64,000 bases of DNA from NCBI GenBank assembly GCA_947495915.1, contig CANMAW010000010.1, positions 35,228 to 99,227 on the forward strand. The letters run 5' to 3'. This document shows positions 24,552-33,552 of the stretch, one piece after another. Every line of letters begins with the position of its first letter. Position 1 is the stretch's first letter. Made by a program: the position numbers and the translations under genes. The notes below the pieces were generated by a model. The model ran no database searches and was not told where the DNA came from. It was given only the letters and a program-made list of their open reading frames with translations. The stretch is from Maribacter algarum (ex Lu et al. 2025) (nom. illeg.) (lineage in GTDB: Bacteria > Bacteroidota > Bacteroidia > Flavobacteriales > Flavobacteriaceae).

Positions 24552-26402
24552 ATGCTGAAAAGCAATAAAACCTCCGTTAACAACTACCTTATTAAGCAAT
24601 TACCAAAGGCTACCGCTTTTGTTAACTTAGACTTAATAGTTGCTCATGTTTCTGATAAATGGATAGCGCAATTCGGTTTTGTTTCTGACGCAGTTATTGG
24701 TAAATCTATAAGTGAGTTATTTCAAGACCCAAATACAAATTGGTGTGATACCCTTAAGAACTGTTTAGAAGAGAAACAAAGCACAACAGTAAAAGAGAAC
24801 TTCATTGATTTAGATGGGCATATAAAAAAGTTTGAAATTCATGCCATTCCTTGGCATGACATACATGAAAATGTAATTGGCACCATACTTCAAATAGAAG
24901 ACATTACGGAACAAGAGAAGATTGAAGCTAAATATGAAAGATTGCTTTTTAACTCAAATCAAATATCAAAAATTGCAAAAGTTGGCTTTTGGGATTATGA
25001 TGTAGCGCATAATAGGGTAAGTTGGTCTAAAAAAACAAGAGAAATTCATGAGGTAGACCTAAATTTTGAACCAACTATTGAAAACGCACTTGAGTTTTAC
25101 CTTCAAGGTCACAGTCGAAATAAAATTTCAATGACCTTAAATAGAGCCATTTCTGAAAAATCATCCTTTCGAGAAAAAGTACAAATAAAAACTGCCAAAG
25201 GAAATACGATTTGGGTTATATCATCAGGTGAACCACGTTTCAAAAACGGAAAGTTCATTGGCTTAAGCGGTACTATTCAAGATGTAAATGAACTATATCT
25301 TGCTGAAATTAAACAAAAAGAAAACCAACATTTACTTCGAACACTTATTGATAACCTACCACTAAATGTATATATCAAAGATCTTGAATCCCGTAAAATT
25401 CTTGTAAATAAAGCGGAAGCTCAATGGTGCGGCGCAAAAAATGAAGGCGAGTTACTAGGTAAAGATGACTATCAAATTTATGACAAAATAACTGCGGAAC
25501 GCTCAAGAAAAGATGATCTGATAGTGATGAAAGATTTACAACCAATTTTAGGCCGTGAAATGTTTCATATCAAACAAGATGGCAGTTCTACCACATTTTT
25601 AACATCAAAAATTCCATTAATTGATACTGACGGTCACGCATACGGTCTGGTAGGCATCAGTATGGATATTTCTGATCTTAAGCAAAAAGAACTCGAATTA
25701 CGTCGCCTGATTAAAGTTTCGTCTTCACAGAATGAGAAACTAATAAATTTTGCCCATATCGTCTCGCACAACTTACGTTCACATACAGCTAACTTTTCGA
25801 TGCTATTGAGCTTTTTAGTGCAAGAAACTACAGAAGAAGAACGCCAAAGTGTTATAAAAATGTTAGTTGATTCTTCAGATAATTTATTAGAGACCATTAA
25901 TAATTTAAATGAAGTAGTCGATATTAATTCTAATCATGGTATTCAAAAGAAACCTATAGCCTTAAAAAATAAAATACAAAATGTTATACAAGGGCTAAAA
26001 GCTGAGCTGGTTTCACATAAAGTTACGGTGGTAAATGAAGTATCAAACAACATAAAAATCAATGTCGTACCAGCATATATTGATAGTATACTAAATAATT
26101 TTTTAACTAACGCCATCAAATATCGATCAGTAGAGCGAGATTCTTATGCCAGATTAAGTGTAGAAAAGGAAGATAATTTTACAATTCTCACTATTGCTGA
26201 CAACGGCCTAGGTATTGATCTTGAAAAGCACGGTGAAAAAATATTCGGCATGTATAAAACTTTTCACAACACCCCAAATTCTAAAGGTATTGGGCTATAC
26301 ATAACAAAAAATCAAATCGAAGCAATGAACGGCAAAGTAACCGTTGAGAGCAAGGTTAATCAGGGAACAACTTTTAAAATATATTTCAATGATGAAGATT
26401 AA
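24552..26402 (+). CDS. PAS-domain sensor histidine kinase
   Basis: 616 residues with no predicted membrane segment, so a cytoplasmic sensor. Three PAS or PAC units are visible (about 15-125, 130-255, 260-380; typical endings GTILQIEDITEQE, LSGTIQDVNEL and LVGISMDISDLKQKE). The phospho-acceptor is His406 in IVSHNLRSHT, the variant common in flavobacterial kinases. The ATPase domain has NNFLTNAIKY, IADNGLGID and SKGIGLYITKNQIEAMNG. The response regulator gene overlaps its last codons (starts 13 nt before the end of the stop). The signal is unknown. Confidence 0.92.
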   Translation: MLKSNKTSVNNYLIKQLPKATAFVNLDLIVAHVSDKWIAQFGFVSDAVIGKSISELFQDPNTNWCDTLKNCLEEKQSTTVKENFIDLDGHIKKFEIHAIPWHDIHENVIGTILQIEDITEQEKIEAKYERLLFNSNQISKIAKVGFWDYDVAHNRVSWSKKTREIHEVDLNFEPTIENALEFYLQGHSRNKISMTLNRAISEKSSFREKVQIKTAKGNTIWVISSGEPRFKNGKFIGLSGTIQDVNELYLAEIKQKENQHLLRTLIDNLPLNVYIKDLESRKILVNKAEAQWCGAKNEGELLGKDDYQIYDKITAERSRKDDLIVMKDLQPILGREMFHIKQDGSSTTFLTSKIPLIDTDGHAYGLVGISMDISDLKQKELELRRLIKVSSSQNEKLINFAHIVSHNLRSHTANFSMLLSFLVQETTEEERQSVIKMLVDSSDNLLETINNLNEVVDINSNHGIQKKPIALKNKIQNVIQGLKAELVSHKVTVVNEVSNNIKINVVPAYIDSILNNFLTNAIKYRSVERDSYARLSVEKEDNFTILTIADNGLGIDLEKHGEKIFGMYKTFHNTPNSKGIGLYITKNQIEAMNGKVTVESKVNQGTTFKIYFNDED

Positions 26403-26793
26403 TTCTATTTGCATAATTGACGACGATCCTATCGTTGTATTCGGAATTCGTAAAATGCTGAATTCTATTCTTACCTATGATGAGTTACATACTTATGGTA
26501 ATGGCAAATTAGCCCTTGATGGTATTACCGAAATGGTAAATAGCAACCAAGGCCCACCAGATCTAATTTTTTTAGATATAAATATGCCGATTATGGACGG
26601 TTGGCAATTTTTAAAAGAATTTATTGATATTCCCATTGAACACGGGGTAAGAATCAATATTATAACTTCTTCAATTGACAGTTATGATCAAAAAAACTGG
26701 GAATTATACAAAACCAAAACTCATCATACTTTAACTTATAACCGAAAACCGCTTCGAAAAGATGATCTTATTAAAATGTCAAAAGTAGCATAA
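26389..26793 (+). CDS. Single-domain response regulator
   Basis: 134 residues, a receiver domain alone. The acidic pocket is IIDDDP (9-14), the phospho-acceptor Asp63 lies in FLDINMPIMDG, and the conserved lysine is in NRKPLRKDD near the end. No output domain, so it works by protein contact, as CheY- or Spo0F-like proteins do. Two consecutive ATGs (26389 and 26392) overlap the kinase stop by 14 or 11 nt; MMKINS or MKINS is the probable start. The pairing with the preceding kinase is strongly suggested by the overlap. Confidence 0.9.
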   Translation: MMKINSICIIDDDPIVVFGIRKMLNSILTYDELHTYGNGKLALDGITEMVNSNQGPPDLIFLDINMPIMDGWQFLKEFIDIPIEHGVRINIITSSIDSYDQKNWELYKTKTHHTLTYNRKPLRKDDLIKMSKVA

Positions 26794-26863
26794 ACCCATT
26801 TTTTCAAGAGTTTTTAAGTAATTTTATAGTTCATTATTCTATATAATTCTTGAATTCTTGCCG

Positions 26864-28606
26864 ATGAAAATTTTTGTAGTAATTATAACCATTTTTTGCT
26901 TTCTTTCATGTGAAACCGCAGCAGAAGACGAATACATCAATTTTCCTACCCATTTTGAAACTTCTAAGGGGCTAGAAACCGCTACATATTTACAAACGAT
27001 TGAATTCTACATGCAGCTTGCAAAAGAATTCCCAGTAATCAATATTCAAACCATTGGTGCAACCGATAGTGGTAACCCTTTACATATTGTAACATTTAAT
27101 ACTGAAGGAGATTTCAATTTTAAAAAACTGGCAGATGACAAGTCCATCATTTTAATAAATAATGGAATCCATCCTGGTGAGAGTGATGGTATTGATGCCA
27201 CCATGATGCTATATCGCGATTTAGCCGTTGGTAAAATTGAAGCTCCAGAAAAATCAATTATAGTTACTATTCCTATTTATAACATAGGCGGTTCATTAAA
27301 TAGAAATAGTAGCACAAGAGCGAATCAAAACGGACCAAAATCGTACGGGTTTAGAGGAAATACTCAAAATTATGATTTGAATCGTGACTTTATTAAAATG
27401 GATTCTAAAAATGCGAAAACTTTTTCTGAAATATTTCATTTGGTAAATCCTGATGTTTTTATTGACAATCATGTTAGTAATGGTGCCGATTACCAATACA
27501 CTTTAACACACCTATTTACTCAACATAACAAACTTGGTGGTGCTTTAGGAAACTACCTACATAGTGAAATGATGCCGCAATTAGAACAGCAATTGGCTGC
27601 GAAATCTTGGGACATTACACCCTATGTAAATGTCTTTAACCAGACACCTGAAAACGGATTCTCACAGTTCTTTGACCACCCTCGTTATTCTACTGGCTAT
27701 ACTACCCTTTGGAATACCCTTGGCCTAATGGTAGAAACACACATGCTTAAACCATATAAACAAAGAGTTGAAGGCACTTATGAACTTATGCGTGAGGTAA
27801 TAGAAATAACAGAAAGAGATCAAATAAAAATTAAAGAATTACGAAATACCGCAGCAAAAAGACATCAAAATTGGAAATATTATCCGTTAGCCTGGCAAAT
27901 TGATACTTCACAAACTACCACACTAAATTTCAAAGGGTTTGAAGCAGAAACCTTAATAAGTGAAATTACTGGTCATAGCAGATTAAAGTATGATAGATCA
28001 AAACCTTTTACTAAAGAGGTTACCTATCAAAATTATTTTATACCAAGTGATTCTGTAGAAATTCCTAGGGCTTATATTTTAAAAAAGGGATGGTCAAAGG
28101 TAATGGAGTTACTTGAGTTAAATAACATTCAATATTCAGAAATAAAAAGTGATACCAACGTTACTGTACAATCGTATAGAATTGCTGATTACAAAACTTT
28201 TAAGCAACCATACGAAGGGCACTACCCTCACTTTAACACTCAAGTTGAAAGTACAACAAATACCATGCTTTTTTCAGAAGGAGATATTGTTGTATATACT
28301 GACCAACCTGGTGTACGTTATTTGCTAGAAACCTTAGAGCCTTCTGCTAATGATTCTTTTTTTAATTGGAATTTTTTCGATACCATCTTACAGCAAAAAG
28401 AACATTTCTCTCCTTATGTATTTGAAGATGAAGCATTGCAAATTCTTCGAGAAAACAGTAAACTTAAAAATGAATTCGAGCTTGAAAAACAAATAGATAC
28501 CGTATTCTCTAAAAATTGGTACGCACAATTAGATTGGATATATACACGCTCTTCACATTATGAGCCTGTACATATGCAATACCCAGTATACAGGGTTTTG
28601 AAATAA
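26864..28606 (+). CDS. M14 family zinc carboxypeptidase-like lipoprotein
   Basis: 580 residues from ATG 26864; a TTG six bases earlier is less likely. The N-terminus has a short signal with a loose lipobox ending in Cys17 (FLSC) and an acidic stretch following. The M14 metal site is seen in NNGIHPGESDGIDA (His, Glu), with the NRDFIKMDSKN and DNHVSNGADYQYTLTH segments supplying the remaining ligand and substrate residues. M14 enzymes cleave C-terminal residues or peptidoglycan stem peptides. The C-terminal half (about 330-580) is not recognised. Surface lipoprotein location is inferred. Confidence 0.85.
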   Translation: MKIFVVIITIFCFLSCETAAEDEYINFPTHFETSKGLETATYLQTIEFYMQLAKEFPVINIQTIGATDSGNPLHIVTFNTEGDFNFKKLADDKSIILINNGIHPGESDGIDATMMLYRDLAVGKIEAPEKSIIVTIPIYNIGGSLNRNSSTRANQNGPKSYGFRGNTQNYDLNRDFIKMDSKNAKTFSEIFHLVNPDVFIDNHVSNGADYQYTLTHLFTQHNKLGGALGNYLHSEMMPQLEQQLAAKSWDITPYVNVFNQTPENGFSQFFDHPRYSTGYTTLWNTLGLMVETHMLKPYKQRVEGTYELMREVIEITERDQIKIKELRNTAAKRHQNWKYYPLAWQIDTSQTTTLNFKGFEAETLISEITGHSRLKYDRSKPFTKEVTYQNYFIPSDSVEIPRAYILKKGWSKVMELLELNNIQYSEIKSDTNVTVQSYRIADYKTFKQPYEGHYPHFNTQVESTTNTMLFSEGDIVVYTDQPGVRYLLETLEPSANDSFFNWNFFDTILQQKEHFSPYVFEDEALQILRENSKLKNEFELEKQIDTVFSKNWYAQLDWIYTRSSHYEPVHMQYPVYRVLK

Positions 28607-28643
28607 ATAATGAGTACCAAATTTGAAAAAGATGATCTTCTAT

Positions 28644-29231
28644 TTAGTGCCCGAAAAGAATCTTAATATTGATGTAAGAATTTTTTAAAGCCTTTTCAAT
28701 CTTAGCAGGGTCTTTCCATTTTACCTTTTCAATACCCTCACTTTTTTGCCCTTTTAGTTTTCCGGTATATGAAGTTTTCATGGCATACCAATGCACTTCT
28801 TTTAGTTTATAAACACCATTGCGCTTAAATACATGATACGTAGTTTTCAAGAAGTTCTCTATCTTGAGTTTTTTAACGCCCGTTTCTTCTTCCACTTCTC
28901 GTAATGCGCATTCAGGTATAGTTTCACCTTTATCTAATTTACCTTTTGGCAAATCCCATTTATCATTTCTATAGATAAAAAGTACTTCTCCCAATTTGTT
29001 AGTAACCACACCTCCAGCAGCAACTTCTAAAGGAATTTTCTTTGTAAATTTCTTAAGAATTTCCTCATGATTTGGGTGATAAATATAGGCAGCATCGAGT
29101 TTTTTCTTTTTTAAAGCATCGATAGCAGTTTGAATCGCCTTTTCATTCAATAAAAAATACTCGCCGTTTGCGGTTTCTGAAAGTTTATTTGTTAAAATGA
29201 GAGGGCGTTCATTGACAAAAACTTTATACAT
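28644..29231 (-). CDS. NUDIX hydrolase
   Basis: 195 residues from ATG 29231 (MYKVFVNERPLIL). ATG 29240 or GTG 29258 would extend it into pyrE. The complete Nudix box is present (GKLDKGETIPECALREVEEE then TGV; G-x5-E-x7-REVxEExGV), preceded by VAAGGVVTNKLGEVLFIYR. The N-terminal 65 residues before the Nudix fold are typical of this flavobacterial group. Family members hydrolyse nucleoside diphosphate derivatives; the substrate is unknown. The gene is divergent from pyrE with only 7 bp between the two starts. Confidence 0.88.
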   Translation of the reverse strand: MYKVFVNERPLILTNKLSETANGEYFLLNEKAIQTAIDALKKKKLDAAYIYHPNHEEILKKFTKKIPLEVAAGGVVTNKLGEVLFIYRNDKWDLPKGKLDKGETIPECALREVEEETGVKKLKIENFLKTTYHVFKRNGVYKLKEVHWYAMKTSYTGKLKGQKSEGIEKVKWKDPAKIEKALKNSYINIKILFGH

Positions 29232-29234
29232 TTG
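29227..29234 (+). promoter_or_regulatory. Possible -7 element for pyrE
   Basis: TACATTTG matches TAnnTTTG and ends 4 nt before the pyrE ATG (29239). No TTG at the ideal 17-23 spacing is visible (one at 29212-29214 is too near), so the prediction is weak. If real, the pyrE mRNA would be leaderless or nearly so. Confidence 0.35.
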
Positions 29235-29238
29235 CGTC

Positions 29239-29880
29239 ATGGTTTTAAACAAAGACACTGCACAAAAAACGGCAGAACTTCTATTACAAATTAATGCAAT
29301 TAAGTTGGAACCAGAAAATCATTTTACATGGGCTTCTGGATGGAAATCTCCTATTTATTGTGACAACAGAATTATTCTATCGTATCCAGCGATACGAAAT
29401 TATATACGTGAAGAGATCGGCAAACAAGTTGAACAACTTTATGGCAAACCAGATGTAATAGCTGGCGTTGCCACTGGAGCAATTGGAATAGGTATTTTAG
29501 TGGCAGAGTACTTAGGCTTACCTTTTATTTATGTGCGCCCAGAAGCGAAATCACACGGAAGACAAAATCAAGTAGAAGGTCAATTGGAAGCAGATCAGAC
29601 CGTCGTTGTAATTGAAGATTTAATAAGTACGGGCAAAAGCAGCTTAAATGCTGTAGACGCTTTAGAAAAAGCGGGAGCAAATGTAAAAGGCATGGTAGCC
29701 ATTTTTACCTATGGTTTTGACACAGCTACTGAAAATTTTGAAGATAAAAAAACTACACTACATACCCTAAGTGACTACGAACATTTAGCTAAACTGGCCG
29801 CTGAAACAGGTTACATTAAAGAAAATGAATTAAAAACATTGATGACTTGGCGTGAAAACCCTTCACAATGGAAACAATAA
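29239..29880 (+). CDS. pyrE: Orotate phosphoribosyltransferase
   Basis: 213 residues from ATG 29239 (MVLNKDTAQKTAELLL). An upstream in-frame ATG at 29197 would add 14 unconserved residues. It makes OMP from orotate and PRPP in pyrimidine synthesis. The PRPP-binding loop is VVVIEDLISTGKSS, with FTWASGWKSPIYCDNR near the N-terminus and RPEAKSHGRQNQ as the flexible catalytic loop. It is 4 nt upstream of the SRPBCC gene. Confidence 0.94.
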   Translation: MVLNKDTAQKTAELLLQINAIKLEPENHFTWASGWKSPIYCDNRIILSYPAIRNYIREEIGKQVEQLYGKPDVIAGVATGAIGIGILVAEYLGLPFIYVRPEAKSHGRQNQVEGQLEADQTVVVIEDLISTGKSSLNAVDALEKAGANVKGMVAIFTYGFDTATENFEDKKTTLHTLSDYEHLAKLAAETGYIKENELKTLMTWRENPSQWKQ

Positions 29881-29884
29881 TATT

Positions 29885-30277
29885 ATGTTTATAGAATCTC
29901 CAAAAAAAACAATTGCAAAAACAAATAAAGAAGTCTTTACTTTTTTGACCGATTTAAAGAATTTTGAACAATTAATGCCTGAGAACATAGATAAGTTTGA
30001 AGTACTTACTGAAGATCGTTTTCTTTTTGCTTTAAAAGGAATGCCAGAAATAGTGTTAGAGCGCAAAGCACAAACAGCATTTAATCAACTTATTTTAGGA
30101 GCTGCAAGTGAGAAACTTCCTTTCACCTTAACGGCAGACATTGCCTCTACTGGTGAAAATGAATCTGAAGTGACATTAAGTTTTTCAGGAGAATTCAATG
30201 CCATGATGGCCATGATGATAAAATCACCTATTACCAATTTTATGAAAACACTTTCTGAAAATTTAAATAAAATATAA
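29885..30277 (+). CDS. SRPBCC (START-like) family protein
   Basis: 130 residues from ATG 29885. The pattern of a polyketide-cyclase/CoxG-like helix-grip fold is visible: an N-terminal strand, TNKEVFTFLTDLKNFEQLMP, and a long C-terminal helix (FNAMMAMMIKSPITNFMKTLSENLNK). Such domains bind hydrophobic ligands; no specific ligand can be named. It follows pyrE by 4 nt and abuts the convergent birA gene with no gap. Confidence 0.75.
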   Translation: MFIESPKKTIAKTNKEVFTFLTDLKNFEQLMPENIDKFEVLTEDRFLFALKGMPEIVLERKAQTAFNQLILGAASEKLPFTLTADIASTGENESEVTLSFSGEFNAMMAMMIKSPITNFMKTLSENLNKI

Positions 30278-31009
30278 CTAGTAGAGTAATTTTACTTCTT
30301 TTAGCCCAAATTCTTTAAAAACAACATCCTCGAGTTCAATTACCAACTTACCATTAGGAGATATTTTTCGTATAAACCCCATAAATATTTCTCCGCTTTC
30401 TAATTTAAAAGTTGAGGGTTTGTTTTTTCGAAATAGTTCATTTTCATATGATCTCCATAGATCATCATCAGTAATACCACTTAATTCAGAAAATGACGAT
30501 TCAATTTGTGAAATTAATTGCTGTAATAAGTCATCAAGATTGAAGGTTTTTCCCAACAACAATTTCAACGAAGTAACGTTTGTAAGGTTATTAAAGGCTA
30601 ATTGATTAACATTTAGGCCAATACCTATAACCGAAGATTTAATTTGCCGACCAGATAGCATGTTTTCAATAAGAACACCGCAAATTTTAGAAGTACCTGA
30701 CAGAATGTCGTTTGGCCACTTCACACTTAAATCAGGAACTGAAAGATTTTTCAACAGTTTTAATATGGACAAAGACACGCAGATATTCAACCTAAATTGC
30801 TCATTTATTGAGAAAAAATCAAATTTTTTAAAAACACTAAAAGTTAGGTTCATACCCCGTTCTGATTGCCATTCAGAGCCCATTTGACCCCTACCTTTAA
30901 CTTGGTGATTGGTAACCACCACAGTAAAATCTTCAAGTTTTTTAGTAAGACTAAGCTCTTTTAAAAACTGATTTGTTGAATCTGTGGCATCAAGTTTGAC
31001 TAAGTGCAT
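30278..31009 (-). CDS. birA: Biotin--[acetyl-CoA-carboxylase] ligase
   Basis: 243 residues. Biotin is activated as biotinyl-AMP and attached to biotin carboxyl carrier lysines. Motifs: DATDSTNQFLK (7-17), NHQVKGRGQMGSEWQS (the adenylate loop) and SVKWPNDILSGTSKICGVLIE. It lacks the N-terminal winged helix of E. coli BirA (321 residues), so it is a monofunctional ligase without repressor role, as usual in Bacteroidota. Divergent from rsfS. Confidence 0.92.
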   Translation of the reverse strand: MHLVKLDATDSTNQFLKELSLTKKLEDFTVVVTNHQVKGRGQMGSEWQSERGMNLTFSVFKKFDFFSINEQFRLNICVSLSILKLLKNLSVPDLSVKWPNDILSGTSKICGVLIENMLSGRQIKSSVIGIGLNVNQLAFNNLTNVTSLKLLLGKTFNLDDLLQQLISQIESSFSELSGITDDDLWRSYENELFRKNKPSTFKLESGEIFMGFIRKISPNGKLVIELEDVVFKEFGLKEVKLLY

Positions 31010-31075
31010 AGGTTGCTTAAGTAAAAATGAATTATCTATTATGACAAACTTAGGCTTTAAAGAACAAAAAAATAA

Positions 31076-31083
31076 TAACTTTG
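31076..31083 (+). promoter_or_regulatory. Possible -7 element for the rsfS-ftsH operon
   Basis: TAACTTTG matches TAnnTTTG 19 bp before the rsfS ATG. The -33 region has no clear TTG, so this is only a moderate candidate. Confidence 0.4.
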
Positions 31084-31102
31084 TAGAAACAAAAAATATT
31101 GA

Positions 31103-31480
31103 ATGCAGAAAAGAAAAGCTAGCGCAGATGAATTGATTGCATTAATTTTACAGGGAATTGAAGATGTAAAAGGTCAAGATATAAGCTTACTTGATTTACG
31201 AGAAATAGAAAACACGGTTTGCGACTACTTTATTATATGTAATGGTACTTCAAACACCCAAGTGAATGCCATTGTCGGATCAATCCAAAAAACAGTCAGT
31301 AAAGCACTTAAAGATAAACCTTGGCACATTGAAGGTCAAGACAATGCCGAATGGGTATTAATGGATTATGTAAATGTAGTAGTTCACGTCTTTCAAAAAC
31401 ACATACGAGAATTCTACGATATTGAAGGGCTCTGGGGTGACGCAAAATTCATCGAAATAGAGAGCAGTATAAAACAGTAA
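31103..31480 (+). CDS. rsfS: Ribosome silencing factor RsfS
   Basis: 125 residues. RsfS binds uL14 on the 50S subunit and prevents joining of subunits when nutrients are short. Family features: DIEDVKGQDISLLDLREIE-like start (here GIEDVKGQDISLLDLREIE), VCDYFIICNGTSNTQVNAI, WHIEGQDNAEWVLMDYVNVVVHVF and REFYDIEGLWGDA. It precedes ftsH by 9 nt and is the first gene of the operon that ends at acbP. Confidence 0.95.
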   Translation: MQKRKASADELIALILQGIEDVKGQDISLLDLREIENTVCDYFIICNGTSNTQVNAIVGSIQKTVSKALKDKPWHIEGQDNAEWVLMDYVNVVVHVFQKHIREFYDIEGLWGDAKFIEIESSIKQ

Positions 31481-31489
31481 ATAAAAAGA

Positions 31490-33478
31490 ATGTCAAAAGA
31501 TAATAATAGCAATTCGAAGAAACCTAAGTTTAATTCATGGTGGATATATGGGTTAATAGCAGTACTAATTATAGGGTTTCAATTTATTGGTAGCAGTAGT
31601 TTTAATAATACCTCTGAAACCAATATTTCTGCACTTCACGAATTTTTAAGAAATGGAGACGTCAATCGCATTGTCGTAATCAATAACACCCGACAAGCAA
31701 AAGTATTTTTAACCTCTGAAGCTTTAGAAAAAGAGGTGCATAAAGATGTTGCTGGCAAACCTGCATTTCTCGGCAGTGGAAATCCACAATACACGGTGAA
31801 ATTTGGAGATCCTCAGAATTTTGAAGATGACATTAAAGAAATTGTTGTTGACAATAATTTAGATACCACAGTAGAATTTGATAGTGAAAGTAACTTATTG
31901 TTTGATATTTTAGTTTCTGTACTGCCATTCGTTTTAATTATCGGAATTTGGATTTACCTGATGCGTAGAATGTCTGGCGGTGGCGGTGGTGGCGCCGGAG
32001 GACAGATTTTCAATATTGGAAAATCTAAAGCGAAACTATTTGATGAAAAAACTGACACCCGAACTTCTTTTAAAGATGTGGCAGGTTTAGAAGGTGCAAA
32101 AGAAGAAGTAGAAGAAATTGTAGAGTTTTTAAGAAACCCTGATAAGTATACCTCATTAGGTGGTAAAATTCCTAAAGGAGCCTTATTAGTAGGCCCTCCA
32201 GGTACTGGTAAAACATTGTTAGCTAAAGCCGTTGCAGGTGAGGCGAAAGTTCCTTTTTTCTCTTTATCAGGTTCTGATTTTGTTGAAATGTTTGTTGGTG
32301 TCGGTGCTTCTAGAGTTCGTGACTTATTCAAACAAGCAAAAGATAAATCTCCTGCCATTATATTCATTGATGAAATTGATGCTATAGGCCGAGCCAGAGG
32401 AAAAAATAACTTTACAGGTTCTAATGATGAGCGAGAAAACACGCTTAACCAGTTGTTAACTGAAATGGATGGTTTTGGCACAAATACCAATGTAATTGTT
32501 TTGGCTGCGACCAACCGTGCTGATGTACTTGACAAAGCCCTAATGCGTGCAGGTCGTTTTGACAGACAAATTTATGTTGATCTGCCAGATATCAGAGAAC
32601 GTAAAGAAATTTTTGAAGTTCATCTAAGACCTATCAAAACAGCTGAAACGCTTGACTTAGATTTCTTAGCTAGACAAACGCCCGGGTTTTCAGGTGCTGA
32701 TATCGCCAACGTATGTAATGAAGCCGCATTAATCGCTGCTCGTAAAGAAAAGAAAGCGGTAACTAAACAAGACTTTTTAGATGCAGTAGATAGAATTGTA
32801 GGTGGTTTAGAGAAGAAAAATAAAATTATTACTCCTGGTGAAAAGAAAACAATCGCCTATCATGAAGCTGGTCATGCCACCACAAGTTGGATGCTACAAC
32901 ATGCTGCACCATTAGTTAAAGTAACTATAGTGCCTAGAGGTCAGTCATTAGGTGCCGCTTGGTATTTACCAGAAGAACGATTGATTGTAAGACCTGAACA
33001 AATGCTCGATGAAATGTGTGCTACTTTAGGGGGTAGAGCAGCAGAAAAAGTGATTTTTAATAAAATCTCTACAGGTGCGTTGAGTGATTTAGAAAAAGTT
33101 ACCAAACAAGCCAGAGCAATGGTTACAGTGTACGGGCTAAATGATGAAATAGGTAATCTAACATATTACGATTCTTCAGGTCAAGACTCTTATGGTTTTT
33201 CAAAACCATATAGTGAAGAAACTGCTCAGAAAATTGATGAAGAAATTTCAAAAATTATTGAAGCACAATACCAACGAGCTATTCAAGTACTTACTGAGCA
33301 TAAAGACAAGTTGACTACGTTAGCAGAAAGACTACTTGAAAAAGAGGTTATTTTTAAAGAAGATTTAGAAAAAATATTTGGAAAAAGACCTTTTGGCGAA
33401 GACCAACTGAATGAAAACGGAGAAGCTGTTACAGAACGAACCGCTGAAGATAGAGAAGAGGATACTGCAGTATCTTAA
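31490..33478 (+). CDS. ftsH: ATP-dependent zinc metalloprotease FtsH
   Basis: 662 residues. Inner-membrane AAA+ protease that degrades misfolded membrane proteins and short-lived regulators. Two membrane helices (about 15-33 and 137-156) flank a periplasmic domain; a Gly-rich linker follows. Walker A GPPGTGKT is at 235-242, Walker B IIFIDEIDAIG near 293, the SRH with AATNRADVLDKALMRAGRFDR near 343-363, and the zinc site HEAGH is at 458-462. The C-terminal tail is acidic. It is placed ahead of lipid-synthesis genes; in E. coli FtsH controls LpxC, so a functional link with envelope synthesis is conceivable. Confidence 0.97.
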   Translation: MSKDNNSNSKKPKFNSWWIYGLIAVLIIGFQFIGSSSFNNTSETNISALHEFLRNGDVNRIVVINNTRQAKVFLTSEALEKEVHKDVAGKPAFLGSGNPQYTVKFGDPQNFEDDIKEIVVDNNLDTTVEFDSESNLLFDILVSVLPFVLIIGIWIYLMRRMSGGGGGGAGGQIFNIGKSKAKLFDEKTDTRTSFKDVAGLEGAKEEVEEIVEFLRNPDKYTSLGGKIPKGALLVGPPGTGKTLLAKAVAGEAKVPFFSLSGSDFVEMFVGVGASRVRDLFKQAKDKSPAIIFIDEIDAIGRARGKNNFTGSNDERENTLNQLLTEMDGFGTNTNVIVLAATNRADVLDKALMRAGRFDRQIYVDLPDIRERKEIFEVHLRPIKTAETLDLDFLARQTPGFSGADIANVCNEAALIAARKEKKAVTKQDFLDAVDRIVGGLEKKNKIITPGEKKTIAYHEAGHATTSWMLQHAAPLVKVTIVPRGQSLGAAWYLPEERLIVRPEQMLDEMCATLGGRAAEKVIFNKISTGALSDLEKVTKQARAMVTVYGLNDEIGNLTYYDSSGQDSYGFSKPYSEETAQKIDEEISKIIEAQYQRAIQVLTEHKDKLTTLAERLLEKEVIFKEDLEKIFGKRPFGEDQLNENGEAVTERTAEDREEDTAVS

Positions 33479-33552
33479 GTCTAATTCAAAATAAAAATTT
33501 ATATTTATTATTTTCATTTAAATGGTAATATTTAAAAGCGTTTAAATCATAA

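Noticed and set aside
31954..32535. 193-residue ORF on the minus strand inside ftsH
   Set aside because: It lies opposite the strongly conserved ATPase region of ftsH; its length comes from codon bias on the coding strand. Low-complexity PPPPPP is the reverse of the glycine linker.
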